Shown: positions 1 through 11,392 of the stretch, one piece after another | Numbering within the stretch: the stretch's first letter is position 1 | Layout of the letters: every line of letters starts with the position of its first letter | From: Chamaelirium japonicum | Taxonomy: Eukaryota > Streptophyta > Magnoliopsida > Liliales > Melanthiaceae | Reading direction: 5' to 3' | NCBI GenBank assembly: GCA_947650365.1 | Contig: OX393555.1 | Span: 12,896,340 to 12,960,339, forward strand | Length of the DNA: 64,000 nucleotides | Notes under the pieces: model-generated | What the model was told of the DNA's origin: nothing | Databases searched by the model: none | Seen by the model: the letters and a program-made list of their open reading frames with translations, nothing else | Translations under genes and position numbers: made by a program

Positions 1-427
1 GTGATTTTCTACACTGGTTTTTATTGATTTTTTGGATTTGTCTTGACCGTTGGATGGATTTTTGGTTGTGGGATTGTATGTGGATCTATTCCTAGTATAT
101 AAAGGAATAGATCTAGGGTTTCTGAAAAGGAGAATATTATTTTATTTGGGAGGAGAGATTGGAGAGCCGTCTTTGGAGGTTCTTATTGTAGGGTTTGAGG
201 AACCGTTGTACGCTCTTCTTCGATTGATAGTGGATTTCTCTCTCGGTACCGCCGGTGGACATAGGCAGGATTACCAAAACACCTAAAATCTTTGGTGTTC
301 TTTGTGGTCGTTGTTTTATCTTTGGTGTTCTTTGTGGTCGTTGTTTTCTTCTTTCTTCTTGTTTGATTGCTTCACATCTTCTGCGTTTTTTTGCTATTTG
401 TATTATTGTTTTGGGCGATCTTGTGTT
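1..427 (+). mobile_element. Copia LTR, 3' portion (window edge)
   Basis: This stretch precedes a Met-tRNA-type primer site and a Copia gag, so it is read as the downstream part of the 5' LTR. A TATA-like motif (TATATAAAGG) lies near 95-105. It is followed by the G/T-rich leader with repeated TTTGTGGTCGTTGTTT typical of plant Copia LTRs. The LTR start lies outside the window, and its exact 3' end before the primer site cannot be fixed because the second LTR is missing. Copia assignment is strong; the boundaries are inference. Confidence 0.75.
288..347 (+). repeat. 30-bp tandem duplication in the Copia LTR
   Basis: Two adjacent, nearly identical 30-bp copies (288-317 and 318-347), each beginning ATCTTTGGTGTTC, lie in the presumed R/U5 region of the LTR. 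Confidence 0.85.
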
Positions 428-441
428 GGGGTATCAGAACC
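428..441 (+). promoter_or_regulatory. Primer-binding site, initiator Met tRNA type
   Basis: GGGGTATCAGAACC matches the usual Copia primer site (TGGTATCAGAGC-like), complementary to the 3' end of initiator Met tRNA. It sits directly upstream of the gag reading frame and marks the LTR/internal junction. Confidence 0.75.
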
Positions 442-452
442 AAGACTCCGGT

Positions 453-3400
453 ATGGGGATCATGACAAGTTCAGAGCCTGAATCTTCGATAAAATTAATT
501 CAGCATGTGATCATCCATCAATCCTACATTGATAATATGAAGTTCAATAGCACAAATAATTTTGGGATGTGGAGATGCAAAGCTTTGGATACCCTAAACG
601 CATGTGAGTTAAAAGCAAATCCAGCGGAAACCTCAGAGAAGGAGTGGAAGAAGATAAATCGCAACACCCGTGGAGTTATCAGGTCATGTTTGACATAAGA
701 TATCAAGTATCTTGTGATGAACGAGTCATTTGCACAGATAATATTGGAAACTCTCGAGGCAAAGTATTTGACCAAGACTGTTGAAAATCGTCTCCATCTG
801 AAGATGAGACTTTACCGCTTCCAGATGAGGAAAGGAGTCTCCATCATGAGTATATGAGCAATTTTACAAAGCTTCTTACTGATTTAGCGAATGTAGATGA
901 TATCATCAAAGATGAAGATAGGGCATTAATCTTGTTGAGCTCTCTTCCTGATGAGAATTATGAGCACTTTGTTATGATCCTGATCAACGGAAAGTCATCT
1001 TTGAATAATAAAGATGTGACTACAATGTTGGTTAATCATGAGTACAAAAGGAAAGGTAATGAGTCTTCATTGCGATCGACTTCTAAGTCACTAAGAGCAA
1101 GAGGAATGTCTGTGAATCGGAAAAGATCCAATGGTAAAGGAAAGTTTTGATCAAAATCAAGACGTCGAAGTCTAAATAAGTAAAGATGAATGTATTTTTT
1201 ATCACAATATTGGGCATTGGAAGAAGGATTGTTCGAAGTTGAAGATTAAGAAGAACGACCCAAATTTTTTCGAAGCAAGCATTGCACAGAAAGCATGTGA
1301 TGATAATTGATCCGATTCTTTAAAATTCTCATTGACAATTTCATCCATTATATGTATTTCAATTCTAACGAATGGATTTTGAATATTGGTGTTATCTATC
1401 ATGTTTGCCCCAAACGGAAATGGTTTGCTAGTTTTGAGAAGCTGGATATGGGCTCGGTCTTGATGGAAAACAATCAAGTTTGCCACATACTTAGGATGGG
1501 TACTATCCTTTATCAAAATATATAATGAGATGATAAGAGAGTTGAAAGATGTTCGATATATTTTTGCATTGAAGAAGAATCTCAACTCTATTAGTGCTTT
1601 AGAATCCAAAGGCTTGAAAATAGTCATTGAATAGGGGGTTCTGAAGGTTTTGAAGGGTGCTATGGAAAAGTAACATGTACTACTTGAAGGAAAGTATAGC
1701 TACTAGAGTGGTTACTATTTCTAAAGGTTCGGGAAAAACCGCGAATACTACTAGACTGTGGCATATGTGATTGGGACACACATGAGAGAAGTTTCTGCAT
1801 ACGTTGGTGAGATAGGGACTGTTGAAGGGTGCTTCGACCTACAAGTTGGACTTCTGTAAATATTGTATTATAGGCAAGCAGACAAGAGTAAAGTTTGGCG
1901 TCGCTAGAACCCTTGATTATATTCACACGGATGTTTTGGGTACTTTCAGAAATACATCACTGAGAGGTAAGCATTATTTTGTATCTTTCATTGATGATTT
2001 CTCTAAGCGTATGTAGGTGTAGACCATGTGACATAAAGAAGAAGTCCTTGAGATATTCGTGAGGAGAAAAAATGTTATAAAGACTTAGAATGACAGAAAG
2101 ATAAAGCGACTCAGATTAGATAATAGTGGTGATCGAGTTCACGAGTGATTCGTTCTTGCAAGTATGTCAGGCTGAAGGTACTGAGCGACACTTCACTGTG
2201 AGAAAGACATCGTAATAGAATGGAGTGGTTGAACGCATGAACTGTACTTTACTGAAGAAGGTACGATGTATGTTGTCTAATGCTGGATTCGACAAGATAT
2301 ATTGGGCTAATGTATTGACATATGCAAGCATCTTATCAATAGATTGTCGTCGACTGCAATTGGAGGTAAAACTCCTATAGAAGTTTAGCTCAGTAAGCCT
2401 GCTTCAGATTATGATTCTCTTTGTGTGTTTTGGTATCCACCTTATTTCCATGTAAGAGAGAATAAGTTGGATCCTCGTGCAAAGAAAGCTGTTTTTATGG
2501 GACTGAAATCTGGTGTTAATGGCTATAAACTTTGGGATCCTAAAGACAGAAAAAATTATTCCAAGCAGAAATATCACATTTGATGAGGCTTCCATGGTGA
2601 AATCTGACAACTCTTAGTAGGTGGAGAGCACGAAGACTAAAGAGGCATTGTAGCGGGTGGAGATTGATGCATCTTCACATAGTCTAAAGAGTTTCGTATC
2701 TTTTGACTTGCCATCTTCAAAGGTGACAATAGTAGATGATCAAGAATCTGATACTCCAATTGATTTTGACCTAGTTAGTGATGCATTTGGTGATACGGAG
2801 ACAGATTCTAATACTGAGAATCAGGAGCCGATTCTACCACCGGCTCAGAATTCTATTGCAACGAGAAGAAAATAATAGAACTGTAGATAAATCTAAATAG
2901 CTTACTATAGATATGGTGGTAGCCTATGCACTTCTTATCATAAATGAGGATATTCCTTCCACACATCATGAAGCAGTGTATTGTTTAAAGGCGGTGCAGT
3001 GGGATCGAGCAAGTAATTGATGAAAAGATGCAGTCTCTTCATAAGAATAAGACCTGAGAATTTTCTAAGTTATCTAGAGGCAAGAAGACGATAGGTTGTA
3101 AATAGGTTTATGCCAAGAAGGAAGGATCTTCAGGTGATGAGGTGCACTACAAAGCACGTTTGGTGGCAAAAGACTACACTCAGAGGGAGGGGATTGATTA
3201 TGATGATGCATTTTCTCTAGTGGTAAAATACTCTTTCATTTGCATCCTTTTGGCCTTATTAGCTCAGCTTGATTTGGAACTAGCCCAGCTGGATGTGAAG
3301 ATCATTTTTCTATATGGCGATCTAAAGGAAGAGATCTATATGACTCAGCCGAGTGAGCTTAAAGTTGCAAGAAATGAAGATTTGGTTGTAAACTGAACAA

Positions 3401-3975
3401 GTCGTTTTATGGATTGAAATAGTCTTCGTGACAGTGGTACAAACGATTTGACAGATTTATGCTAGAGCAGAAATACAATAGGAGTCACTATGATCATTGT
3501 GTCTATTTTTGTAAGTTACCAGATGATTCCTTCATCTATTTGCTCTCGTACCTAGATGATATGCTTATAGCCTCCAAGAGTAAATTTGAGGTCAACAAGT
3601 TGAAGCGACAGTTGTCTTCAGAATTTGAGAAGAAGGATTTGGGAGAAGCCAAGAAGGTTTTGGGTATAGAGATTTAGAGAGATAGAGCGAAGGGCAGGGT
3701 TTATTTGTCTCAGAAGGCATATTTGAAGAAGGTGCTCCATAAATTCAGCATTGGCGGGAGCACAAAGCCTGTGAGTACACTCCTTGCTCTTCATTTTAAA
3801 CTTAACACTTATATGTCTCCAAGTTTCAATGAAGAGTGTTAGTCTATGTCTCGCATTCCATATTCAAGTGATGTTGGTTGCTTAATGTATGCTATGATGT
3901 GTACTAAATCCGATATTTCACAGACCGTGAGTATAGTTAGCAGATATATCTGTGCACAACAAAAGACATAATGGG
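453..3975 (+). pseudogene. Copia gag-pol polyprotein, degenerate and 3'-truncated
   Basis: This is a decayed TNT1-94-like Copia polyprotein. The usual order is visible through many stops and frameshifts. Gag comes first (453-1150; segment MSNFTKLLTDLANV near 854), with a damaged zinc-knuckle area near 1190-1260. The pre-integrase segment follows (1370-1525), then integrase (1800-2600; HTDVLG, YFVSFIDDFS, QNGVVERMN-like, and KAVFMG with SGVNGYKLWDPKD). Reverse transcriptase spans 2990-3680 (YKARLVAKDYTQREGIDY and a YLDDML active site in place of YVDDM), and the start of RNase H spans 3700-3975. Homology stops near 3975, where an unrelated foldback family begins, so the rest of RNase H and the 3' LTR are missing. 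Many stops are TAG or TGA at positions expected to be Trp, Gln or Arg. The copy cannot be autonomous. Confidence 0.9.
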
Positions 3976-3984
3976 GCAACCATG

Positions 3985-4760
3985 TATAGGGTCACAATCT
4001 CTCTAATGGACGATAGGCCGTAAGCAAGTGCAGCAAATCAATTAGCCAACCTGTTTGCCGACTCTTGGTTGCCACCTGATGTGGAGGGCTGACAGCACCT
4101 AATTAACTGCTTCGAGTATCTTTCTATGAGCCATGGGGGGTGAAAGAGAGCATTTTGCTACCCGATTGATTTGCTGCACTTGATTATGGCCCAATCATGA
4201 TCTGCCACATCGTCCGAAAGATTATGCCCTTTCTTTTGGATGATGTGGCATTCAACGATTGGGCTGTAAGCAAGTGTAGCAAATAAATCAGAACGCAAAA
4301 ATGCTGGTTTGACTCCTCTCCACTAATGATCGTCTCCCCTATTGGTCGCTGGCGATTTGGGGAGAGACAGGTGGCGATCCGAAAGCCAACGGCCGCTATC
4401 TATGGCCATGGGGTGAAACCAAGAGGGCATGCCACCACCTCGGTAGCCGCCAACCACTTGCTGCTGATGTAACGTCCCCGTCGGCCGCCACCACCGGCCA
4501 ATGTCGTCGCCGTCGTGGGTGGTGACCGACAGGGTGATGGCTGGCGATTGGTGGTCGACAGGGGTGGTCGGTGGCAGCGGTGGTCAGCGATGGTTGATGG
4601 CAGCTACCGTCGAGGACAGTGGCGAGGAGGCAACAAAAGGTGGTTGGCGGCATCCCCCTTGGGTTCATTTCATGACCATAGATCATGGCCAGTGGTTTTT
4701 CGATCACCACCCGTCTCTCCCCAAATCGTCAGCAAACGATAGGGGGAGACGATCGTCAGT
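3985..4760. repeat. Interspersed repeat, copy A
   Basis: The sequence from the Copia break to about 4760 is similar to 6255-6840. Shared blocks include the GTAAGCAAGTGCAGCAAATC motif, the foldback core, and CGATCGTCTCC/GTTTGCATT-type text followed by GGTCG(C/T)TGGCG. No protein family was recognised; open frames in its GC-rich part are not supported as genes. Confidence 0.65.
4150..4304. mobile_element. Foldback MITE-like palindrome, copy 1
   Basis: A near-perfect inverted repeat of about 155 bp. The left arm starts GCATTTTGCTACCCGATTG. The right arm ends with its relative (GCAAAAATGC preceded by GTAGCAAATAAATC). The centre reads TTATGCCCTTTCTTTTGG. A related palindrome lies at 6371-6523. 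The family is unknown. Confidence 0.7.
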
Positions 4761-5009
4761 GGAGAGGAGTCGAACCCCAAAAATGTATGTAAATTCGTGA
4801 ACTTGTTAAAGATCGTGTTGGTCAAGAGTTGAACTAGGGGGACCGTGGTCCCTCCAAAGTTGACAAATTTTCAAAAGATCCCTTTGGAGGTTTTAAAAAA
4901 TTTAAAATTGTTTTACACATGACCTCCCAAAATATTAAATTTTGGAGTTTTTGGGTCCGCCATTGGCGTCGGTCATTGATAAGGTCCTCCAAACAAACCA
5001 TATAATTAA

Positions 5010-5278
<269 letters not shown>

Positions 5279-5679
5279 TATATATATATATATTGTTTTT
5301 TTTGATGAAATGATCATATTAAAACTTTTCACAGCCTGACAAAGATTTGTTTCAAGAGATATTGTTCAATTTTGAAAAAAAGGCCATAAACATCCTCGTC
5401 ACAACACTAACGGATAGAGGACAACCCAGGGTTAATCCTCAGGGTATAGGGACGGACGTCTTGCCGTTGAGATGCAAGCGAAGTTACGTCTTCGAGATAA
5501 ATTATGATAAATTTTATAGAATCGCACTAGCCATCTAAATAATTATTGAAAAAATTATAATAACCTCTCCTAAGGTTTGGCATAAATTAGGACAAGTTCC
5601 ATGCGCAAAAATTGGTTGTGGCCAGCAATGATAGAAGCTAAAGTCAGTCGAACTGAGAGCATTTTTACTACCCTTTAAC

Positions 5680-6030
5680 TACTCGTGTCTAGATTCTAAA
5701 TCCGTACCCGACCCGTTTATAAACGGATAGACCCGATAAAATCTGTTTACCCCACGGGTTTATTCAGTTGACCCGATCCGACCCAATCTGACTCGACCGA
5801 TCTAACCCGATAGACCCGCTGATACTATATATTACAGTATCGGATTACGGGTAGACCCGACCCTTTGAATTTTAAACGGGTCTACCGTGTCCAGACCCTA
5901 AACCCGGACCCGACCCGTTTATTAAATAGGTCTATCGTGTCGACCCGTTTACGACCCGAACCTGTTTATGCCCAGACCCACTAACTTCGTGTCGGGTTGT
6001 GTCGGGTCCGAAATTGCCGGCCCTACCTAC
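5680..6030. repeat. GACCCG-rich interspersed repeat fragment
   Basis: This stretch is dense in GACCCG and AAACGGGTC motifs (for example TAAACGGATAGACCCG). It resembles, in inverted orientation, the interior of the elements at 7272-8755 and 56268-57396. It ends near GGGTCCGAAATTGCCGGCCCTA, which looks like an hAT-type MITE end. No gene. Confidence 0.6.
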
Positions 6031-6046
6031 TATGCCGTCCGTTATA

Positions 6047-6220
6047 AGAGTTCAAATCTCCTCTAGTCGGTCAGCCCGGTCGGTGGGTCCGGTGCTCATC
6101 ACATTCACACGCTGTTCCTGTAGTGCGATTCACTTTTGAACCGCCAGTCAACATTCGGCTGTGATGTGAGTCGGGCCCACCGACCCGGGTATACCGACTA
6201 AAGGAGATCTGAATTTCCAT
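6047..6220. mobile_element. Foldback element, GTTCAGATCTCC family, copy 1
   Basis: The left arm AGTTCAAATCTCCTCTAGTC and the right arm GACTAAAGGAGATCTGAATT are inverted copies about 170 bp apart. The interior holds further paired segments (GGTGGGTCC / GGGCCCACC). The same ends recur at 42383-42513. Confidence 0.65.
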
Positions 6221-6254
6221 TAAAAAAAGCAAAATAGGGTAGCGAAGTGCAGTA

Positions 6255-6840
6255 TTATGACCTTTCTAATGGACGACGTGGCAGGCTACAATCAGGGCCG
6301 TAAGCAAGTGGAGCAAATCAATTAGCTAGCCAACTCGTTTGCGAACTCTTGGTTGCTAACTCCATGTGATGTGATACCCGATTGATTTGCTGCACTTGCT
6401 AACGGCCCAATCATGATCTGCCACATCATCCAAAAGGTTATGCCTTTTCTTTTGGATGATGTGGCAGGCAACGATTGGGCTGTAAGCAAATTGCAGAAAA
6501 TCATTCAGGTAGCAAAAATGCAGGTTCGACTCCTCTGCACTAATGACCGTTTGCATTATTGGTCGTTGGCGGTTTGGAGAGCGACAGGTGGCGATCTGAA
6601 AACCAACAGCAGCCACCCACCACCTGTTGTCATCGCCTGCCATTGTCCCTGTTAGCCGTCGCCAACGGCCACCGCTGCCATTGATCACCCTTGCCGACCG
6701 TCGAGCCCCCACCCGTCGTCGGTCGGCAGGGGTCGCCGGTGGTCAGTGATGTCGGCGGCTGTCGGGGACGGTAGCTGACGGCGACGTCACCCCTTGGTTC
6801 ATCCTATAGTCATAGATCGTGATCGTTGGTTTTTCAATCA
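6255..6840. repeat. Interspersed repeat, copy B (with foldback 6371-6523)
   Basis: Second copy of the repeat at 3985-4760. The palindrome at about 6371-6523 pairs ACCCGATTGATTTGCTGCAC with GCAGAAAATCATTCAGGT and ATCTGCCACATCATCCAAAA with TTTTGGATGATGTGGCAG. No protein support. Confidence 0.65.
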
Positions 6841-7033
6841 CCATATGTCTATCCCTAAGTCGTCGGCCGACTGATAAAAATACTCACATGGATAAACCTT
6901 GCGGAGATGCCACGTAAAGTTGGCAACCTAGAGTTGGCAAACTAGTTGGACACCTAACATATTCCGTGCAGAAATGCTATGATCCTCTTCCACATATCCC
7001 GTAGGCTAAAAGAAAGAAAGTAATAAAAAAATA

Positions 7034-7262
7034 GTAAATTACACATAGACCCCTGTAGTTTGGCTGATTATCACTTACACCCTCTCATGTTTAAAATCCT
7101 ACAAATACCCTTCTATCGTTTGAAGAGCCATTCGCATAGACCCTCTCTGGTGAGGTGCAAATGATGTGTTTTCACACTATAGGGGGTATTTGTTGGATTT
7201 TTTAACTTGAGGGGTGTAAGTGATAATCAATCAAGTTACAGGGGTCTATGTGTAATTTACCC
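7034..7262. mobile_element. MITE with GTAAATTACAC termini
   Basis: 229 bp with inverted ends GTAAATTACACATAGACCCC and its complement at 7241-7260. The match continues inward through GATTATCACTTACACCC. The flanking 8 bp AAAAAATA occur on both sides (7026-7033 and 7263-7270), which is a likely but low-complexity target duplication. Confidence 0.75.
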
Positions 7263-7271
7263 AAAAAATAA

Positions 7272-8755
7272 GGGAAATATTATTCATACCCCATAAATCT
7301 GTAATTAGCCCCCATTTCCAACAAACTTGAATACACCCCATTTTTTTTTTTCATACCCCATTCATATTCCAAAAATACCCTTCCCCCTTACACCCCACCT
7401 TCAATACACCCCAGTTAAATGGCCCGCCCCAACTTGATTATACCCCAATCAAACACATACCCCCTTAAATATACCCCAATTATATGCACTCTTGAATACA
7501 CCCCTCTTAAATAAACCCATGCAGTTGGCTGATACTTGAAGGCACAAGTAGAGTTGCAACTTGGCGGGCCAACTTGAACCCAACCCGAGTCCAACCCGAA
7601 CCCAATCCGAATTTGGGTGGGCTAATCCGAGCCCAACCCGAATCATTTCTCCTCGACCCGACAGGACCCGACACGAAGTTAGCGAGTCTGGGTCAAGGCT
7701 AAACGGGTTCGGGTCGTAAACGGGTCGACACGATAGACCCGTTTATTAAACGGGTCGGGTCCGGGTTTAGGGTCTGGACACGGTAGACCCAGGAAGACCC
7801 GTTTAATATTCAATAGGTCATGTCGGGTCGGGTCGGGTCTACCCAGGGCCGGCTCAACCATAAGGCAATTAAGGCAGTTGCCTAAGGCCCCCTATGAAAG
7901 AAAGGCCCCAAAACATGAAGGCACCTAAATAACCAAAGGCTTCATATGAAAAGAAGGCCCCAATGTAGCAAAATAAAAACCTAAGACTCCATATAAGATA
8001 AAATCTTCATGCTACTTGAAAATTTAGTTTTATTTATATTACTATATTTAATATCAAAAAAGTCATATTTAACATTTTCGCCTTAGGCCTCAACTTGTAT
8101 CGAGCCGGCCCTGGGTCTACCATCAATCCGATACTATAGGGTCTGGACACGGTAGACCCAGGAAGACCCGTTTAGTATTCAATAGGTCATGTCGGGTCGG
8201 GTCGGGTCTACCAGCAATCCGATACTATAATATATAAAACCAGTGGGTCTTTCGGGTCAGGTCGGGTCAAGTCGGATTGGGTCGGATCGGGTCAACTGAA
8301 TAGATCCGGGTGGTAAACGGGTCTTATCGGGTCTTATCGTGTCTACCTGTTTATTAGCGAGTCGGGTACGGGTTTAGGATCTAGACACGATTAGTTAAAC
8401 GGGTCGGGTCCGGGTCTAGGGGTTTTGGACACGACACGAAACTAGACACGACACGAACCCGACACGACTCATTGCCACCCCTAGCTGCAACTTGGGCGGG
8501 CCAACCCGAACCCAACCCGACTTTGGGCGGGTTAACCCGAACCCACCCCGCACAACCCGACGGGTTGGGCGTGGGCTAAGTTTAAACGAACATTGGGTTG
8601 GGTTGGGGTACAAAAGACGCTGAGCAGGGGCTTTGGGGTTTGGGGTATAAAAAAAAGGGCATTGTTGGTATTAAAGGATTGTTGAGTAAGTTATTGAGAA
8701 CCGCTAGGGATACGGGGGCTAATTACAGATTTTTGGGGTATGAATAAAATTTCCC
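7272..8755. mobile_element. TACCCC-family TIR element, copy 1
   Basis: The long inverted ends are GGGAAATATTATTCATACCC at the left and the complement of GGGTATGAATAAAATTTCCC at the right, followed inward by ATCTGTAATTAGCCCCC. The interior consists of CCAACCCGAACCC and AAACGGGTCGGGTC motifs and has no coding capacity. A 270-bp hAT MITE is nested at 7844-8113, and a stretch of about 70 bp ahead of it (about 7770-7843) is repeated after it (8141-8213). Copy 2 at 56268-57396 lacks both. The superfamily is not assigned. Confidence 0.75.
7844..8113. mobile_element. Non-autonomous hAT MITE, 270 bp
   Basis: The terminal repeats are CAGGGCCGGCTC and GAGCCGGCCCTG, flanked by a perfect 8-bp duplication GGTCTACC (7836-7843 and 8114-8121). 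This is diagnostic of an hAT insertion. The interior has repeated AAGGCCCC text and no reading frame. It is absent from the sister copy of the host repeat at 56268-57396, which gives a natural empty site. Confidence 0.9.
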
Positions 8756-8857
8756 AAAAACAATGCGGTGCGAATCCGACCGTTTTTTTATGCGAATCCG
8801 ACCGTTGGAACTCGCTTTGTAGTACAGTAAAGTAACGCCTCCTCCTGACTGTCCCAT

Positions 8858-8865
8858 CCACGTGG
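8858..8865. promoter_or_regulatory. G-box CCACGTGG
   Basis: A perfect palindromic G-box lies about 134 bp upstream of the TATA box of the AGP-like gene. G-boxes bind bZIP and bHLH factors. Its use here is inferred from position only. Confidence 0.5.
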
Positions 8866-8991
8866 CGGTAGATCAACGGCAGGTGTCTCGCCAACGTCGC
8901 GTAGCGCCGTCTACGGCGCCGACAAGAACTAGCTGTCCGGCTTGCTCTTCCAAACGTGGTGGGACCGCGCCAGCTGTCCACAAAAGTCCTC

Positions 8992-8997
8992 TATAAA
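8992..8997 (+). promoter_or_regulatory. TATA box of the AGP-like gene
   Basis: TATAAA within CTCTATAAAATCC, 130 bp before the start codon. The intervening leader is CT-rich (CTCTCTCTT), typical of plant 5' UTRs. Confidence 0.7.
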
Positions 8998-9126
8998 ATC
9001 CCTCCCACCATACCCCCAAATATCTCACCACACACCCTGTCTCTCTCTTCTCTCTCTCCGAAAGAGCCTTTTCTCTCTCTATATATCCTCTCTCGCTCTC
9101 TCTCTCTCTCTCTCTCATTCGAGTTG

Positions 9127-9333
9127 ATGGCGCGCTCATCGGCCGCGGCGGTGGTGTTCCTCTCCCTCCTCCTGGCATCGGCGCCGGCGGTGTTCGGGGC
9201 GGATATCGATACGGGGGCCATGACGCCTGCTCCGTCCCCGCTCGCAGGGGCCGCGACGGGATTGGCGGCGTCCGCGGCGGTGGTCGGCTGCTCCGTCGTA
9301 CTCTCCCTCCTCGCTCCTCTCCTCCGTCGATAA
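9127..9333 (+). CDS. Arabinogalactan-peptide-like GPI-anchored protein
   Basis: A 68-residue protein with the architecture of plant AGP peptides. It has a hydrophobic signal peptide (residues 1-24, ending AVFGA), a very short mature part with TPAPSP (33-38) whose prolines would be hydroxylated and glycosylated, and a C-terminal hydrophobic stretch (about 46-65) acting as a GPI-attachment signal. The product would sit on the outer face of the plasma membrane or in the wall. The Met at 9127 is chosen because it follows a TATA box and CT-rich leader and starts the signal peptide; longer in-frame extensions are low complexity. Ending in two arginines after the hydrophobic tail is slightly unusual. 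Composition is GC-rich, unlike the flanking DNA. The family call rests on architecture, not on a close match. Confidence 0.75.
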   Translation: MARSSAAAVVFLSLLLASAPAVFGADIDTGAMTPAPSPLAGAATGLAASAAVVGCSVVLSLLAPLLRR

Positions 9334-9559
9334 ATTCTTTCCTTAGAGAGAGAGAGATCCCGAGGGTGCTGATGACTTTGATTGCGGCTTACTGAATTTT
9401 ATATATATACCTCTATACATGCATGTACGATTTTCGTTTATTTATTTACGCGATATTGTTTGTAGTGTTTATTATGGACTTGAGAATAATTTGAAATAGA
9501 GAATTTCTTTATTCGCTCAGTACTTTTTTCAATTTTTTCTTTTTTTTTTGGGTAAATTG

Positions 9560-10300
9560 CAATTTACCTCTCCAAGCAATTTCCTATACCTGAAGTCAAA
9601 TATAACACGGGTGTAGGTGCCAACGAACGAATCTGTTCGTAGAGAGAGAGAGGCTCGAAAACAAGCTAGCTCGATAAAATATTGCTCGTGTTCGTTTGGT
9701 TACTCGTCAAGCTCAAGCAGACCAAAGCTCGGCTCGGTTGAATATACTTGTTTAGGATTCATGAGCAAGCTTGTGAGTAGACTCATAAATTAATTCATTG
9801 GTTTTGGAGTTCAGGAACAAGCTCGAAAAGGGCTCACTCAATTACTAACCGAGCGAAGCCTAACTTGAAGTGTAGTCTGGCTCAGCTAGGCTCGATTATT
9901 AGACAAACCAAGCCCAAGTCTGAAGTTTAGGCTCGTTTAATAGCCGAACAAGATCAAAAAGATCAAAGCTCGGCTTGCCTCGTCTAGGCTCAGCTAGGCT
10001 CGATTATTAAACAATCCAAACCCAAGTCTGAAGCATAGGCTCGTTTAATAGCCGAACAAGATCAAAGCTTGGCTTGCCTCGTCTACAATTGATGGAGACT
10101 GGACCAAATGGTTCCATTTCCGACCATTCATATATTGTGGCCATGGGTGATCCTCGTCTCGTGCACACTTGAGACGATCTTCTCAAGTAGGTTGGGCTAA
10201 GTTTTGGTCGGCTCGAGTCTAAACTTCGTGCTTAGGTTTGGCTTAATTTTAGTAATCAAGAGAACCTAAACAAACTCTTACCAAGCTTACTCGTGCGACT
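9560..10300. repeat. AAGCTCGGCTCG-rich repetitive DNA
   Basis: No gene. The stretch is dense with GCTCGGCTCG, AGGCTCG and CCGAACAAG motifs. One piece (GGCTCAGCTAGGCTCGATTA to about 9980) is repeated around 10000-10080. It looks like decayed transposon or MITE DNA. Confidence 0.55.
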
Positions 10301-10434
10301 CTAGGAATTGGGCTCGTCCGAGGAAGAAATCGGGGCCGAGAGACCAGGACACTTTTGTCTGTGCTTGGTCGGCCAATGACCCAACTCTTGGTCTTCTGCT
10401 AGCATCCAACCTTTTTGGAGCGTTCAACATTTTT

Positions 10435-10830
10435 GGAAGGTGGACGATTCTGATAAGGTTAAGTTTTTCGTGTGTATCTTGTTGCATCATCGTACACTCA
10501 CAGTTGATAATCTTCGTCATAGTCATTTCTAGCACTCTTTCCTGCCCCCCTTTCCTCTATATCTTCTTTGTCAGGCCACTCATGGCCTTCGGTGCGTCTT
10601 CTAGGTTGCTTTGGTTTTCATACCGCCCTCTACCCACTTCTATTGATTCACTTTGATTGTCCTGGAGACGGGCTATGGTTCCACAGAATCATGTTACTTT
10701 ATGGGATAGGCGTGTGGTCGGATTGCTATGGACCTTGTGGCTTGAATGGAATTCGATGGTCTTCCAACAAAAGTACAAGCTGCGAGATAACATCTTCGTG
10801 GACGTGGGAAGAATTGTGACCTTGTGCACC
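10435..10830 (+). pseudogene. LINE-type reverse transcriptase 3' remnant (zf-RVT region)
   Basis: Short translated blocks in different frames resemble the C-terminal zinc-binding domain of plant non-LTR retrotransposons. They are KVKFFV..LLHHRTLTVDNLRH near 10460-10525 and LLWTLWLEWNSMVFQ with a following FVDVGRIV near 10715-10815. Stops and frameshifts separate them and no upstream RT or endonuclease is present, so this is a short dead 3' fragment. An hAT-like MITE starts just downstream. Confidence 0.55.
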
Positions 10831-10857
10831 GGGGGAGCGGGTGGACGGGCGAGCGGG

Positions 10858-11392
10858 TAGGGGTGGGATTTGGGCGGGTTGAAGGGTCTGCCCATGCCCA
10901 ACCCGACTTGCACAAACCTTAACCCATTTTGCCTGTGAAACCCGTGGAAGTCCAACCCGTGCTTGCCCATTCTAGTTCCTCGAGTTGCTCGGGTTGCCCA
11001 ATTTGCAAAAGAATGGGTGGATTGCCCAATTAGAAATGCTTGTGCACATAAATAGATGGAATAAAGAAAAACCCGACAGATTTTTGAATTGGATAAAAAA
11101 AATCTTTGAAATTGCATAACGAAAACATAAAGTCCAACCCATATCCTCATATATTTCAAACGAATTCTTAGTATTCAACATCAAACAAACAGTCTTTGAT
11201 TTATAAAAAAAAACTACCAAAGGATTCAACCTTAGTGTGTCACTTCCTCAAGTTGGAAAGATCGGTGTCCAAACCCATCCAAATTGAAATCGGATTGTTA
11301 TTTTTTTGTCCAAACCCGTTCAAGTTTTTAACTAGCTTTGTTAGGGTTGGGCGGATCGGATTCGGGTCAGACCCGCCCAAGTCCCACCCCTA
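10858..11392. mobile_element. Non-autonomous hAT-like element, 535 bp
   Basis: The inverted ends are TAGGGGTGGGATTTGGGCGG and the complement of CCGCCCAAGTCCCACCCCTA. The flanks GCGAGCGGG and GCGAGGGGG (8 of 9 matching) look like a slightly eroded target duplication. TAGGGGTG ends with an 8-bp-scale duplication are usual for plant hAT MITEs. Confidence 0.75.

Noticed and set aside
9127..9333. Longer start for the AGP-like protein at 8956
   Set aside because: The extension covers the TATA box and CT-rich leader and would bury the signal peptide.
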